DNA of 64,000 nucleotides, from positions 4,655,334 to 4,719,333 of the forward strand of contig NZ_CP051206.1 in the NCBI RefSeq assembly GCF_012516395.1. Direction: 5' to 3'. This document shows, piece after piece, positions 9,320 through 17,841 of this stretch; the stretch's first letter is position 1; every line of letters begins with the position of its first letter. The notes below the pieces were generated by a model. The model saw only the letters and a list, made by a program, of their open reading frames with translations, made no database searches and had not been told where the DNA came from. This DNA is from Dolichospermum flos-aquae CCAP 1403/13F. Its GTDB lineage: Bacteria > Cyanobacteriota > Cyanobacteriia > Cyanobacteriales > Nostocaceae. The position numbers were made by a program, and so were the translations under genes.

Positions 9320-9350
9320 AGAATGAGAGAGAAATTACCCGGTATTGATA

Positions 9351-10964
9351 CTACTTTTTAATTGTTTTGTAAATTAGGTTTTGGGTAGGATCAAGATTGA
9401 TATTGGCTACGCCTTTTTGAGCAAATACAAAATCTTTACTTTGCCATAAAGGGATGTAGGGAACATCAGTTAATACTTGGGTTTGAATGTCGGCAAATAT
9501 TTTTTTCCGAGTTTCAGGATTTTGTTCTTTGCGTTGTTGATCTATGAGTTTATTCATAGCTTCACTATAATAAAATGACCCCTGAGATTGACTGCCTCCT
9601 TCTTCACAACCTTTAGCAACTGAACCTTTGGCACAGGCTAAAAATGGTTGAACATAGTTATCTGGATCTAAAAAGTCTGGATACCAATTAGTTAAGGTGC
9701 TGGGATATAAACCTTTGGAAATTTCTTTATAGAAAGTTGCACCTTCGACGGTTTTAACTTCAAATTGCAACATCCCATCCATTTTAGTATCAGCGAGGGA
9801 TTTTAAGGTTTGCGCGACTAAACTCCGAGTCATTGAACTTGCAGGATACCAAATTTGCACTTTGGCCGGATTTTCTTGGGAAAAACCAGCAGCGACTAAG
9901 GATTGTTTGGCTTCTGCAAATTTACCATCACCATATTTATCTTTAAACAATGGTTGGGAAACATTGAAAGTTGTGGGAATCATGCTGTAAAGCGGATCAG
10001 CCTGTGATAATAATACCCGATCATTTAATAATTTACGATCAATTAATGATGCGATCGCTTGTCTCACCTCTACTTGATCTAAAGGTTTTTGATTGCGATT
10101 TAAAGTCAGATAAGTAACTACACTACCTTGAGCAGATATAGCTTGCCAATCTCCCTTTTTCGCACTTGCTTCTAAACTCTGAATTTGATCTGGTTGTAAG
10201 GATAGATAAGCCACATCTATTGCACCAGTTTTAAAGGCATTAAATAAGTTGACTGGACTGGTTTGAATTTGGACATTTACACCTTTGTTTTCTGGTTTTG
10301 TTCCCCAATATTTATCAAATACATCAAACTTTAAGGAATCAGTTCCATATTTGGCTAATTTATAAGCACCAGTCCCCACAAAAATATTCGGTTTAAATTT
10401 TCCAGCCCCAATTTCATAGGATTTTGGTGAAACCGCACAGACTCCAGAAAATGCTAACAATGAAGGAAAAGCTGCAAAGGGTTTCTTCAGTTTAATTGTT
10501 AATTCATACTCCCCTGTGGCTTTAACTGAAGCTACGGTATCAGAAAGCAGGAAAGACGGTTTACCTTTGTTTTCGATAAAGCGTTGCAGACTAAACTCCA
10601 TTGCTTTGGCATTGAAGGGAGTATCATCATGAAATACTACTCCTTTGCGAATGGGAATAGTATAAGTTAAACCATCTGCACTCACTTTTGGTAATGCTGT
10701 GGCCAATTGTGGTTTAATTTCTGTACTACCTGGTTCATAAGTGTACAGGCGATCGCTCATATTAAATACTAAACTCAAAGATCCCAATTCATACGCATCA
10801 GCAGGATCAAGAGTTCTTGGCTTTTCCGTTGTCCCTACGGTAATCCGACCATCACCCGTCCGAGTATTTATAGTATTAGACTGTGGTGTATTTGTTTGCT
10901 GTTTAGGAGTACAACTAACAACCAATAATAGACAAAGACAGAACAAAGATAGGAATTTTGTCAT
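9351..10964 (-). CDS. Peptide ABC transporter substrate-binding lipoprotein (DppA/OppA type)
   Basis: A protein of about 537 residues from the SBP_bac_5 family. The start at 10964 gives a lipoprotein signal (MTKFLSLFCLCLLLVVSC) with lipobox VVSC and a cysteine ready for lipidation; longer in-frame starts up to 11027 would bury it. Family hallmarks are TVGTTEKPRTLDPADAYE near the N-terminus and FHDDTPFNAKAMEFSLQRF. It should capture peptides in the periplasm and deliver them to the permeases at 8146 and 2948. It is the first gene of the minus-strand pair; the 241 bp upstream probably hold its promoter. Confidence 0.88.
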   Translation of the reverse strand: MTKFLSLFCLCLLLVVSCTPKQQTNTPQSNTINTRTGDGRITVGTTEKPRTLDPADAYELGSLSLVFNMSDRLYTYEPGSTEIKPQLATALPKVSADGLTYTIPIRKGVVFHDDTPFNAKAMEFSLQRFIENKGKPSFLLSDTVASVKATGEYELTIKLKKPFAAFPSLLAFSGVCAVSPKSYEIGAGKFKPNIFVGTGAYKLAKYGTDSLKFDVFDKYWGTKPENKGVNVQIQTSPVNLFNAFKTGAIDVAYLSLQPDQIQSLEASAKKGDWQAISAQGSVVTYLTLNRNQKPLDQVEVRQAIASLIDRKLLNDRVLLSQADPLYSMIPTTFNVSQPLFKDKYGDGKFAEAKQSLVAAGFSQENPAKVQIWYPASSMTRSLVAQTLKSLADTKMDGMLQFEVKTVEGATFYKEISKGLYPSTLTNWYPDFLDPDNYVQPFLACAKGSVAKGCEEGGSQSQGSFYYSEAMNKLIDQQRKEQNPETRKKIFADIQTQVLTDVPYIPLWQSKDFVFAQKGVANINLDPTQNLIYKTIKK

Positions 10965-11205
10965 CCTACCCCATTGTTTAATTAGCAAGGAACACCAAGT
11001 GATCATTATTAAAGTATTTTCAATCAACGGTCAGTCATTATAGCAGGGAAGAGGGAATATTGATCTTTTTCCCATAACTTAATTACATAACTCATAATAT
11101 ACTCAAATTTTTTATTAAGTTATGTATTTGAATTTGGTAATTTTCCTAAATGAAGATGGATTATTCTATTATTAAAAAAATCCTGATCGAAGCATTAAAT
11201 AAATT

Positions 11206-11781
11206 ATGGTTTTAACAGCTTCTACAATGTTGCCTCTAGGCACGAAAGCACCAGATTTTCATCTACCAGAAGTAGTATCTAGAAAAATAATTTCTCTTGA
11301 TAATTTTGCCGATAAAAAAGCATTGTTAATCATGTTTATTTGTCGTCACTGCCCATTTGTTAAGCATATTCAACAAGAATTAGCCAGATTAGATCAAGAT
11401 TACAGCAACAGTGACTTAGGGATTATTGCCATTAGTGCTAATGATGCTAAAAATTATCCCAATGATGCCCCAGAATCATTAAAAGACATGGCTATAGAAC
11501 TGGGGTTTGATTTTACCTTCTGTTACGACGAAACCCAAGAAACGGCAAAAGCATATACAGCAGCTTGTACACCAGATTTCTTTTTATTTGATAGCGATAG
11601 AAAACTCGTTTATCGTGGACAATTAGATGATAGTCGTCCTAGTAATAATCAACCTGTTACAGGTAAAGATTTAAGAGCAGCTATTACCGCAGTCTTAAAT
11701 AATCAACCTGTGACAAGTGAACAAAAGCCCAGTATTGGTTGCAATATCAAATGGAAATCAGGTAATGATCCTAGTTATTAA
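11206..11781 (+). CDS. Thioredoxin-fold (AhpC/TSA-like) family protein
   Basis: A 191-residue cytoplasmic protein. The N-terminus (PLGTKAPDFHLPEV) is typical of peroxiredoxin-like proteins, and the redox site reads ICRHCPFVKH, a CxxC at the position of the thioredoxin active site. It belongs to a widespread bacterial group annotated as thioredoxin family protein, with unproven substrates. It stands alone, and heptanucleotide repeats begin directly after its stop codon. Confidence 0.8.
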   Translation: MVLTASTMLPLGTKAPDFHLPEVVSRKIISLDNFADKKALLIMFICRHCPFVKHIQQELARLDQDYSNSDLGIIAISANDAKNYPNDAPESLKDMAIELGFDFTFCYDETQETAKAYTAACTPDFFLFDSDRKLVYRGQLDDSRPSNNQPVTGKDLRAAITAVLNNQPVTSEQKPSIGCNIKWKSGNDPSY

Positions 11782-11786
11782 GGGTA

Positions 11787-11985
11787 ATTGGTGATTGGTA
11801 ATTGGTAATTGGTAATTGGTGATTGGTAATTGGTAATTGGTAATTGGTAATTGGTAATTGGTAATTGATAATTGGTAATTGGTAATTGGTAAAACTCTTA
11901 CCTGTTCCCTGTTCCCTGTTCCCTGTAACCTGTCACCGGCCCCCTCCCCTACCCCCTGTAACCTGTCACCTGTCACCTGTTCCCT
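11787..11985. repeat. Heptanucleotide short tandem repeats
   Basis: Roughly fifteen copies of GGTAATT variants (11787-11890) run into a second set built on CCTGTTC and ACCTGTC (about 11898-11985). These are STRR-type heptamers characteristic of heterocystous cyanobacteria. They fill the space between two convergent genes and end at the stop codon of the next gene. Confidence 0.85.
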
Positions 11986-12498
11986 TTAATGCTGAATTTC
12001 CAAATTGAGAATATAACGCCCTAATTGGATTTTTCCTGTCCATAATTCGTATTCTAAACGGAGATTCTCTGGAAAAGGATGCCCGCTAAGAGTAAAACTT
12101 TTGGTAAAATTACGCAAACGGATAGATTGATGGGGTTGTAATGATTCATTTGGCAACCAGAAACGACTAATGCCATAAACACCTAATTCCCAAAAGTGAC
12201 GGTAACTGACTTGTGCATTACCTTGCATTGTCATAATTAACCGCCGAGATGAAATTTCCAGCCATAAAATTCTGGGACTGCTGGGAGGAGAAAAATTGTT
12301 TTTAGTTGGGTAAATTGTATCTTCTGGATTTAAATAACTGCCTACTTCACAACTAATAAGAGGTGGTGCAGTTAATAGTAAATGAAATTTATCTGTATCC
12401 TTTTGAATTAAAGTTCCAGCAGTGTCAACCACAGACCAAATTGGTAAGTCGGTGGAAATCATTGATAAACATACGGGTTTGCGGTGGTGAGTTAGCAT
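11986..12498 (-). CDS. Conserved cyanobacterial hypothetical protein
   Basis: About 170 residues from the ATG at 12498. I preferred this start because the preceding 40 codons of open frame (to 12618) look like repeat-derived noncoding DNA. There is no signal peptide or transmembrane helix. The protein is rich in aromatic residues and beta-prone (PRILWLEISSRRLIMTMQG, LRLEYELWTGKIQLGRYIL). I do not recognise a named family. It is convergent with the thioredoxin-like gene and divergent from aroA. Confidence 0.6.
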   Translation of the reverse strand: MLTHHRKPVCLSMISTDLPIWSVVDTAGTLIQKDTDKFHLLLTAPPLISCEVGSYLNPEDTIYPTKNNFSPPSSPRILWLEISSRRLIMTMQGNAQVSYRHFWELGVYGISRFWLPNESLQPHQSIRLRNFTKSFTLSGHPFPENLRLEYELWTGKIQLGRYILNLEIQH

Positions 12499-12837
12499 GA
12501 GAGTGTGAGGGATTAAAAATGAAGAGTAAAAGTTTAGCGATTTTCTAAATTGCCAGTTTTGCCTATTATTTAACGTTACGGCTGACGTTTTTGGTAGAAG
12601 CAACAAAACACAAGACATTTAAGCAAGATATCTAATAAATAGTAAAACCTGCTTCATCGTTAGCAAATATTTTGATTTGTTAATCTAAACCATTCAATAT
12701 GGTATTACCTGTCACCTGCTATCTACCAGAAGAAGGATTATAGTTGCCAAAAAGCGGTAGGATACTAAATTGGAAGTGAATAGTGACAATTAAGTCGCTG
12801 TTTAGCTTTTATTCTATTCAAAAGTCATTGTATCCTA
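12499..12837. other. Intergenic region upstream of aroA
   Basis: This 339-bp gap between two divergent genes is AT-rich. It contains a short heptamer-like stretch (TACCTGTCACCTGC around 12708) but no convincing ORF, RNA or operator. The aroA promoter presumably lies in its right part. Confidence 0.5.
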
Positions 12838-14187
12838 ATGTCGGCTATTGTTATTAATTTAGAAACTCAAGCAAACTCTTCTGATCACTTAATTATTCAG
12901 CGCCCTGCCTCTGAATTGTCTTTGCAGGGACGTATCCGAGTCCCTGGAGATAAGTCTATTTCTCATCGCGCTTTGATGTTGGGTGCAATTGCTGAAGGTG
13001 AAACTCAAATTCAAGGACTGCTGTTAGGTGAAGACCCCCGTAGCACTGCGGCTTGTTTTCGGGCGTTAGGTGCGGAAATTTCGGAATTAAATACAGAATT
13101 AGTCAAAGTCAAAGGCATCGGTTTAGGCAATTTTCAAGAGCCTATAAACGTCTTGGATGCGGGTAATTCTGGAACAACGATGCGGTTGATGTTGGGATTG
13201 TTAGCATCCCATCCAGGGCGATTTTTCACGGTGACTGGTGATAGTTCTTTGCGATCGCGTCCTATGTCCCGTGTCGTCAAACCACTGCAACAAATGGGGG
13301 CGCAAATTTGGGGACGCAAGGGCAACACCTTAGCACCTCTAGCCATTCAAGGACAAGCCCTCCAGCCCATTCATTATCATTCTCCCATCGCTTCGGCTCA
13401 AGTTAAATCCTGCATTCTCCTCGCGGGTTTAAACACCCAAGGACAAACCACCGTTACTGAACCCGCTTTATCACGGGATCACAGTGAACGAATGTTAAGG
13501 GCTTATGGCGCAGAATTAAGTATAGATCCAGACCGCAATAGCGTCACGATCACAGGTGGGGCGAAACTCTACGGACAAACTGTAATTGTCCCTGGTGATA
13601 TCAGTTCAGCGGCTTTTTGGTTGGTTGCGGGGGCGATCGTTCCTGGTTCAGATTTGGTAGTCGAAAATGTCGGTGTGAATCCTACCCGCACGGGGATTTT
13701 AGAAGCATTGGCACTCATGGGGGCAGATATTCAACTAGAGAATCAACGGGAAGTAGCGGGAGAACCTGTGGCTGATATCCGTGTCCGTTCCGGTGGTTTA
13801 AAAAGCTGTACGATTGCTGGTGATATCATTCCCAGGTTAATTGATGAAATTCCCATTTTGGCAGTTGCAGCGGCTTTTGCTGAGGGGACAACCATTATTC
13901 GGGATGCGGAGGAGTTAAGAGTCAAAGAGAGCGATCGCATTACCGTGATGGCACAACAACTCAATAAAATGGGGGCAAAAATCACCGAACTACCCGACGG
14001 GATGGAAATCACCGGCGGTACTCCCTTAGTCGGTGCGGAAGTAGATAGCCATACAGATCATCGCATTGCCATGAGTTTAGCGATCGCAGCCCTCAACGCT
14101 ACTGGTACAACTACCATTCACCGCGCTGAAGCTGCTGCTATTTCTTATCCCAACTTCACAATCACATTACGGGAAATTTGTCAATAG
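12838..14187 (+). CDS. aroA: 3-phosphoshikimate 1-carboxyvinyltransferase (EPSP synthase)
   Basis: A 449-residue enzyme of the shikimate pathway that joins phosphoenolpyruvate to shikimate-3-phosphate. Visible signatures are [19 protein letters not shown] at the N-terminus, [15 protein letters not shown] (PEP site), [19 protein letters not shown] and [10 protein letters not shown] near the C-terminus. The length fits the bacterial family. It is a single gene whose 3' end borders the conflict-gene island beginning at 14211. Base use is the most GC-rich in this part of the window, and it contains internal HIP1 sites. Confidence 0.97.
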   Translation: MSAIVINLETQANSSDHLIIQRPASELSLQGRIRVPGDKSISHRALMLGAIAEGETQIQGLLLGEDPRSTAACFRALGAEISELNTELVKVKGIGLGNFQEPINVLDAGNSGTTMRLMLGLLASHPGRFFTVTGDSSLRSRPMSRVVKPLQQMGAQIWGRKGNTLAPLAIQGQALQPIHYHSPIASAQVKSCILLAGLNTQGQTTVTEPALSRDHSERMLRAYGAELSIDPDRNSVTITGGAKLYGQTVIVPGDISSAAFWLVAGAIVPGSDLVVENVGVNPTRTGILEALALMGADIQLENQREVAGEPVADIRVRSGGLKSCTIAGDIIPRLIDEIPILAVAAAFAEGTTIIRDAEELRVKESDRITVMAQQLNKMGAKITELPDGMEITGGTPLVGAEVDSHTDHRIAMSLAIAALNATGTTTIHRAEAAAISYPNFTITLREICQ

Positions 14188-14210
14188 TTTTTAGGGACAG
14201 GGTAAAGGGG

Positions 14211-14238
14211 GATAGATTGGCAAAAGGAGAAATTAAGT
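14211..14238 (+). repeat. 28-bp copy of the MazE-like gene 3' end
   Basis: These 28 bases, starting GATAGATTGGC, are identical to 15514-15541, the last codons of the MazE-like antitoxin gene. Similarity continues weakly for about 14 more bases. The copy also supplies the GGAGA-containing leader of the papain-fold toxin gene. It is a direct repeat flanking a 1.3-kb toxin segment. Confidence 0.85.
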
Positions 14239-14255
14239 AGTAAATTTAAAAATGA

Positions 14256-14636
14256 ATGAAGTATTTAACACTAAAACAAAAACAATATTTAGCAGAAATA
14301 GCTAACAGTTATGCTAATTTACAATGTGTTCAATGTGCTGTAGCTATAAAAAACTATTTACAACTGGTAGGAATCCAAGGCAAACTAATTACAATTAATA
14401 CACAAGCTGATTTAGATTATCGTAATTGTTTTCTTTATGATGATAGTATTGGAGGTGATGCCATTTCAGAAACAGGATATCATGAAGGAGTTATGGTTAT
14501 AATAGATGGGATAGAAATTGTTTTTGACAATCATCATCCTCAAGGAGTAGCAAAGGTAGAATGGTTAGCTAATTTTCAATTTTTTGGTAAAATTCATTTA
14601 GGACAAGAGTTAATAGTCATTGAAGAAAACTTTTAA
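14256..14636 (+). CDS. Papain-fold toxin domain protein
   Basis: A 126-residue protein that matches the small papain-fold toxin family (Tox-PL type) seen in cyanobacterial conflict loci. The catalytic cysteine would be C24 or C27 in LQCVQCAVAIKNYL, the histidine H76 in GYHEGVMV, and the third residue D91 or N92 in FDNHHPQG. No signal peptide, export domain or polymorphic-toxin leader is attached, so it would act inside the producing cell or be a stand-alone cassette. It is followed after 20 bp by a candidate immunity gene. Peptidase or deamidase activity is inferred from the fold only. Confidence 0.72.
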   Translation: MKYLTLKQKQYLAEIANSYANLQCVQCAVAIKNYLQLVGIQGKLITINTQADLDYRNCFLYDDSIGGDAISETGYHEGVMVIIDGIEIVFDNHHPQGVAKVEWLANFQFFGKIHLGQELIVIEENF

Positions 14637-14656
14637 TCAATATTCAGGAGAAAATT

Positions 14657-15034
14657 ATGCTAGATATAACTATCGCTAATGGTAATAAAAATAGTCAAGA
14701 ATATCTCTATGAGTTATTAACTAGAATTAAACAACGCCCAGGAATGTATTTAGGAAAAGTATCTATAACTCGGTTAAAAATGTTATTGATGGGTTACAGT
14801 ATGTCCAGAGGTGAGTTAGGGTTACAACTAACACAACAAGAAAAACAATTTGCTCAATTTCAGAAATGGATACAAGGAAAATATCAAATTAATTCTACTG
14901 AAGGTTGGGAAAGTATTATTTTGTCTCAAGTAGAGGATGAAAAATTAGCTTGTGATTTATTTTTTCAATTATTGGAACAATTTAAGAATGAAATTTTAGA
15001 GTTGGATAAACTGACTGTAACAGTAGGAAAATAA
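14657..15034 (+). CDS. Putative immunity protein for the papain-fold toxin
   Basis: A 125-residue acidic, helical protein with no signal or membrane segment. The segment IKQRPGMYLGKVSITRLKMLLMGY is reminiscent of small immunity-like proteins that follow toxin genes in cyanobacteria. It lies 20 bp downstream of the toxin gene with an AGGAG site before its ATG, so cotranscription is likely. The immunity role is inferred from position and resemblance; I cannot assign a named family. Confidence 0.55.
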   Translation: MLDITIANGNKNSQEYLYELLTRIKQRPGMYLGKVSITRLKMLLMGYSMSRGELGLQLTQQEKQFAQFQKWIQGKYQINSTEGWESIILSQVEDEKLACDLFFQLLEQFKNEILELDKLTVTVGK

Positions 15035-15056
15035 TACTATTATATCGCTTCCATAA

Positions 15057-15128
15057 CTCGTACCCAAATTGCAGGGAGGAAAAAGAATACCTTTAGAAAA
15101 AATGTGGGAAGGAATTGATGCAGAATGA
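15057..15128 (+). pseudogene. Antitoxin-like C-terminal remnant
   Basis: An open frame with no start codon ending KRIPLEKMWEGIDAE and a TGA that overlaps the ATG of the following RelE fragment. An overlapping stop/start is the usual antitoxin-toxin arrangement, so this is probably the tail of the lost antitoxin gene. Confidence 0.4.
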
Positions 15129-15282
15129 GTCTTTCTTAATTAATATTGATTTAACTCCTGAATATCAGAAGAATTTAAAATATTTAGCCAAAAAGTATCG
15201 AAATATTCGCTCTGATACTCAGTTTTTTACTACGGAATTACAAAAAGGAAATTTATTAGGGGATAGGTTAAGTGGTTTGTGA
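15118..15282 (+). pseudogene. Truncated RelE/ParE-family toxin
   Basis: An ATG-started frame of 54 codons. LTPEYQKNLKYLAKKYRNI and LQKGNLLGDRLSGL match the N-terminal half of RelE-like mRNA interferases of cyanobacteria. Full-length relatives are about 90-120 residues and carry the catalytic basic residues in the missing half. It stops with TGA 36 bp before the MazE-like gene, so it is a disabled relic. Confidence 0.6.
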
Positions 15283-15318
15283 TATAATATCAATACCATA
15301 AACAATAGGAGATGTTTT

Positions 15319-15546
15319 ATGAATCAAACTATCAATAAAATTGTGGAATCAATTGAGTCTCTTTCTGGTGAAGAAAAATATTTATTATTTGAGCAATTAG
15401 CTAAAAGAAAATTATTTAATGGTTATGAAAAACTATATCCAAATGTCGGAGAATCTTTAGAAATAGCTGAATCTGATTTTAATGATTATCTTTCTAATTT
15501 AGAAGATTATGAAGATAGATTGGCAAAAGGAGAAATTAAGTGGTAG
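15319..15546 (+). CDS. Antitoxin of a MazEF-type module
   Basis: A 75-residue acidic protein beginning MNQTINKIVESIESLSGEE and ending EDYEDRLAKGEIKW. Size, charge and the seven-base overlap with the downstream MazF-type toxin gene mark it as the cognate antitoxin. It carries no obvious AbrB or ribbon-helix-helix signature, so the class is open. An AGGAG site lies before its ATG. Its last 28 bases are duplicated at 14211. Confidence 0.7.
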   Translation: MNQTINKIVESIESLSGEEKYLLFEQLAKRKLFNGYEKLYPNVGESLEIAESDFNDYLSNLEDYEDRLAKGEIKW

Positions 15547-15920
15547 ATATAAAAAGAGGAGATATTGTTTTATGTGATCTTAATCCAGTTAGAGGAACAG
15601 AACAGGCAGGAATTAGACCAGTTGTAATTGTACAAATAGATCAAGCTAATAAAGTTAGTCCTCATACAATTATTGTACCTTTGACTTCAAAAATTCGACA
15701 AACTATTTTAACATCTCATGTATTTATACCCGCTAATACTGGGGGCTTAAAACAGGATTCAGTTATTTTATGTGAGCAAATTAGAGTAATAGATAAATTA
15801 AGAATTAACAAAATTATTGGTCATTTAGAAGATGATTATTTATTTAAATTAGAACAAGCATTATCTGTAATTTTAGGGATTAATTTTAACAAAACAGAAA
15901 AAATTATTGATGAACTTTGA
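15540..15920 (+). CDS. mazF: MazF/PemK-family mRNA interferase toxin
   Basis: A 126-residue toxin. Family features are IKRGDIVLCDLNPVRGTEQAGIRPVVIVQ at the N-terminus (basic RGD and RPVVIV strands), the conserved TSKIR segment, and SVILCEQIRVIDK. It starts with GTG inside the antitoxin's terminal codons, which fits translational coupling. MazF enzymes cut single-stranded mRNA at short sites. All core motifs are present, so it is probably active when freed from its antitoxin. Confidence 0.88.
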   Translation: MVDIKRGDIVLCDLNPVRGTEQAGIRPVVIVQIDQANKVSPHTIIVPLTSKIRQTILTSHVFIPANTGGLKQDSVILCEQIRVIDKLRINKIIGHLEDDYLFKLEQALSVILGINFNKTEKIIDEL

Positions 15921-15933
15921 AATAAATAATTAT

Positions 15934-16194
15934 ATGGAAACAATAACTTTAAATTCTCATGTTGGTGAAGATGGAATATTACATTTAGATATTCCTGTAA
16001 ATATGGTTAATGCTGATTTAACTATTACTATTAATTTAAAACATAGTGATGATTTTCAACAGGACAATAAACCAAAAGGAAAAGGTTGGCCTGCTAATTT
16101 TTTTGAGGAAACATCAGGATGTTTAAAAGATACTCCTTTAACTATAGATTCAGAAGGTGTTTATGATGATTTAGAGGAGTTTAAATTGTCATGA
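15934..16194 (+). CDS. VapB-type antitoxin (orphan)
   Basis: An 86-residue protein starting METITLNSHVGEDGILHLDIP, the N-terminal DNA-binding strand pattern seen in cyanobacterial VapB-like antitoxins. The C-terminal KGWPANFFEETSGCL is the usual toxin-binding peptide of this group. I preferred the ATG at 15934 over one at 15907, because family members start METITL. The stop overlaps, in ATGA fashion, the ATG of a decapitated VapC. It lies 13 bp beyond the mazF stop and could be cotranscribed with it. Confidence 0.7.
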   Translation: METITLNSHVGEDGILHLDIPVNMVNADLTITINLKHSDDFQQDNKPKGKGWPANFFEETSGCLKDTPLTIDSEGVYDDLEEFKLS

Positions 16195-16223
16195 AATATT
16201 TGTGAGATACAAATGTACTTACT
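16191..16223 (+). pseudogene. Decapitated VapC PIN-domain toxin start
   Basis: The frame beginning at the ATG overlapping the vapB stop reads MKYL, a TGA stop, then DTNVL. This is the canonical VapC start MKYLLDTNVL with one codon changed to stop. The PIN domain is then replaced by the 3' end of the WD40 gene from the other strand. The toxin is certainly lost. Confidence 0.65.
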
Positions 16224-17814
16224 ATCTTTGTTGCCAAAATTTAATAGTTTTATCTTTGCTACCACTAATTAATATTTGAGTATTTGGAATAAAAGTAAGA
16301 GATGTAACAGCACTATCATGTTGCTTTATTTCATCAAAAGGAAGTAACTTTTTATTAATAAAATCCCAAATTTTAATATAACCTTTATTGTCACCACTGG
16401 CTAATAACTTACCATTTGAACTGAATGTAATTGTGTTAATTATATCATGACCTAGATCACTAGAATTTTCTTCTTCTAAAATACCTACTTCCTCACCAAG
16501 AAGATTCCATAATTTTATTTGATAATTATCCTCACCCACACTTGCTAAAATTTTACCATCAGGATTAAATGCTAACGAATTAATCTTCATGCCATTGTGT
16601 ATTTTGTGAGCATTCATAATTTCATGTTTTTCACATATAGTTAAATCTACTATTTCCCAAAAACATATATTTCCTCCACTGTCGGAACTCGCAAGAGTTT
16701 TATTATCGCTACTAATTGTAATTGATGTTATTTGTTTACCAATCCCGTGTTGTTGATTATCAATATTTTTTTGTGTTTTCCAATTAAACAATTGGATAGT
16801 TCCATCTTTACAACCGCAAATAATTAAATCTTTATTTATAAATGATAAGGAAGTAATTCTAGTATTGTTACCACCTTGTATTAATATTGAATATTTTTCT
16901 TTGCAATTATGATCATATATTTTAATGTAATTAATGTCTCCGTTTACTATCCCCGTTGCTATATAATCGTTTTGATTAATTGATGTAGGACTTTGATGAT
17001 AAATACCTGGTTCTGCTCGTTGTACAAGTTCTAATATTTGTTCTCCAACAAAAGGAATGTTATTGATTAGTTTTGAGGGAAAAATTTGATGTTTCTTTTC
17101 TAATTTATTTTGATCATCATATTTAATATCTTCTCCATTTGTAGCATCAAACGGAACTCTAGCTAATGTTTGCCAAGTATCATCAAATCTTACAGCCAAA
17201 AAAGTACCTTGAGTAGAAATATCAAAATCACATATTTCATGATCAAGTTTTATTTTATGTAATAGATCCCATTTTTTCTGAGAACTGTCCTCAATTTTGG
17301 GAGAATTTGTGTAAGGTTCTTGAATAATTAATTCAAAATATTCTGATGAGGTTTCAAAATTTTGTAATTTTGAAGGAATTGTTGCTTTTGGACTACTCCA
17401 CTGCCAAAATGCTTGATAAGGGTGTTTAATGTCATTATGGATTTTAGCAAAAATGTCCTCATCAACTTTTATTTTTGTTAATTTATTCCTAAAAACAACA
17501 CCTTCAATAAATGGAATTTCTCTACCGAAAGAATCTTTAATTATGCCATCTCCGGGTATTCCCATATCTTTATAAGTTGTTTCAATTACACGAAATACTA
17601 ACGTTAAATCACCCACAGGAGAATTATGGATTTGACGACATATTGCTTTTTTAGCTTCTGTTACATTTCCTCCAGCAACAGACTCAATGAAACTAGATAC
17701 TCTAGCATCACACATGAAATCAGGTGCAACTATTGTTCTAAATCCAAGATTTTTACTACGACTAATGAGGAAAACCCAACCTTCTATTTTTTCCATACTA
17801 TATTTTGTCATCAT
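16222..17814 (-). CDS. WD40-repeat protein with unassigned N-terminal domain
   Basis: A 530-residue protein. The C-terminal part (about 290-530) holds five or six WD40 blades, for example ITSITISSDNKTLASSDSG and INSLAFNPDGKILASVGED, each ending in a W/F-x-W-like dipeptide. Residues 1 to about 190 form a separate domain (EGWVFLISRSKNLGFRTIVAPDF) that I cannot name. No signal peptide or helix is seen. It begins 27 bp after the GTPase gene, same strand, so the two form an operon. A scaffold or sensor role for the GTPase is inferred. The gene's 3' end overlaps a destroyed vapC. Confidence 0.75.
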   Translation of the reverse strand: MMTKYSMEKIEGWVFLISRSKNLGFRTIVAPDFMCDARVSSFIESVAGGNVTEAKKAICRQIHNSPVGDLTLVFRVIETTYKDMGIPGDGIIKDSFGREIPFIEGVVFRNKLTKIKVDEDIFAKIHNDIKHPYQAFWQWSSPKATIPSKLQNFETSSEYFELIIQEPYTNSPKIEDSSQKKWDLLHKIKLDHEICDFDISTQGTFLAVRFDDTWQTLARVPFDATNGEDIKYDDQNKLEKKHQIFPSKLINNIPFVGEQILELVQRAEPGIYHQSPTSINQNDYIATGIVNGDINYIKIYDHNCKEKYSILIQGGNNTRITSLSFINKDLIICGCKDGTIQLFNWKTQKNIDNQQHGIGKQITSITISSDNKTLASSDSGGNICFWEIVDLTICEKHEIMNAHKIHNGMKINSLAFNPDGKILASVGEDNYQIKLWNLLGEEVGILEEENSSDLGHDIINTITFSSNGKLLASGDNKGYIKIWDFINKKLLPFDEIKQHDSAVTSLTFIPNTQILISGSKDKTIKFWQQR

Positions 17815-17841
17815 TTAACTTCTTGATTTAATCTAATTAAT

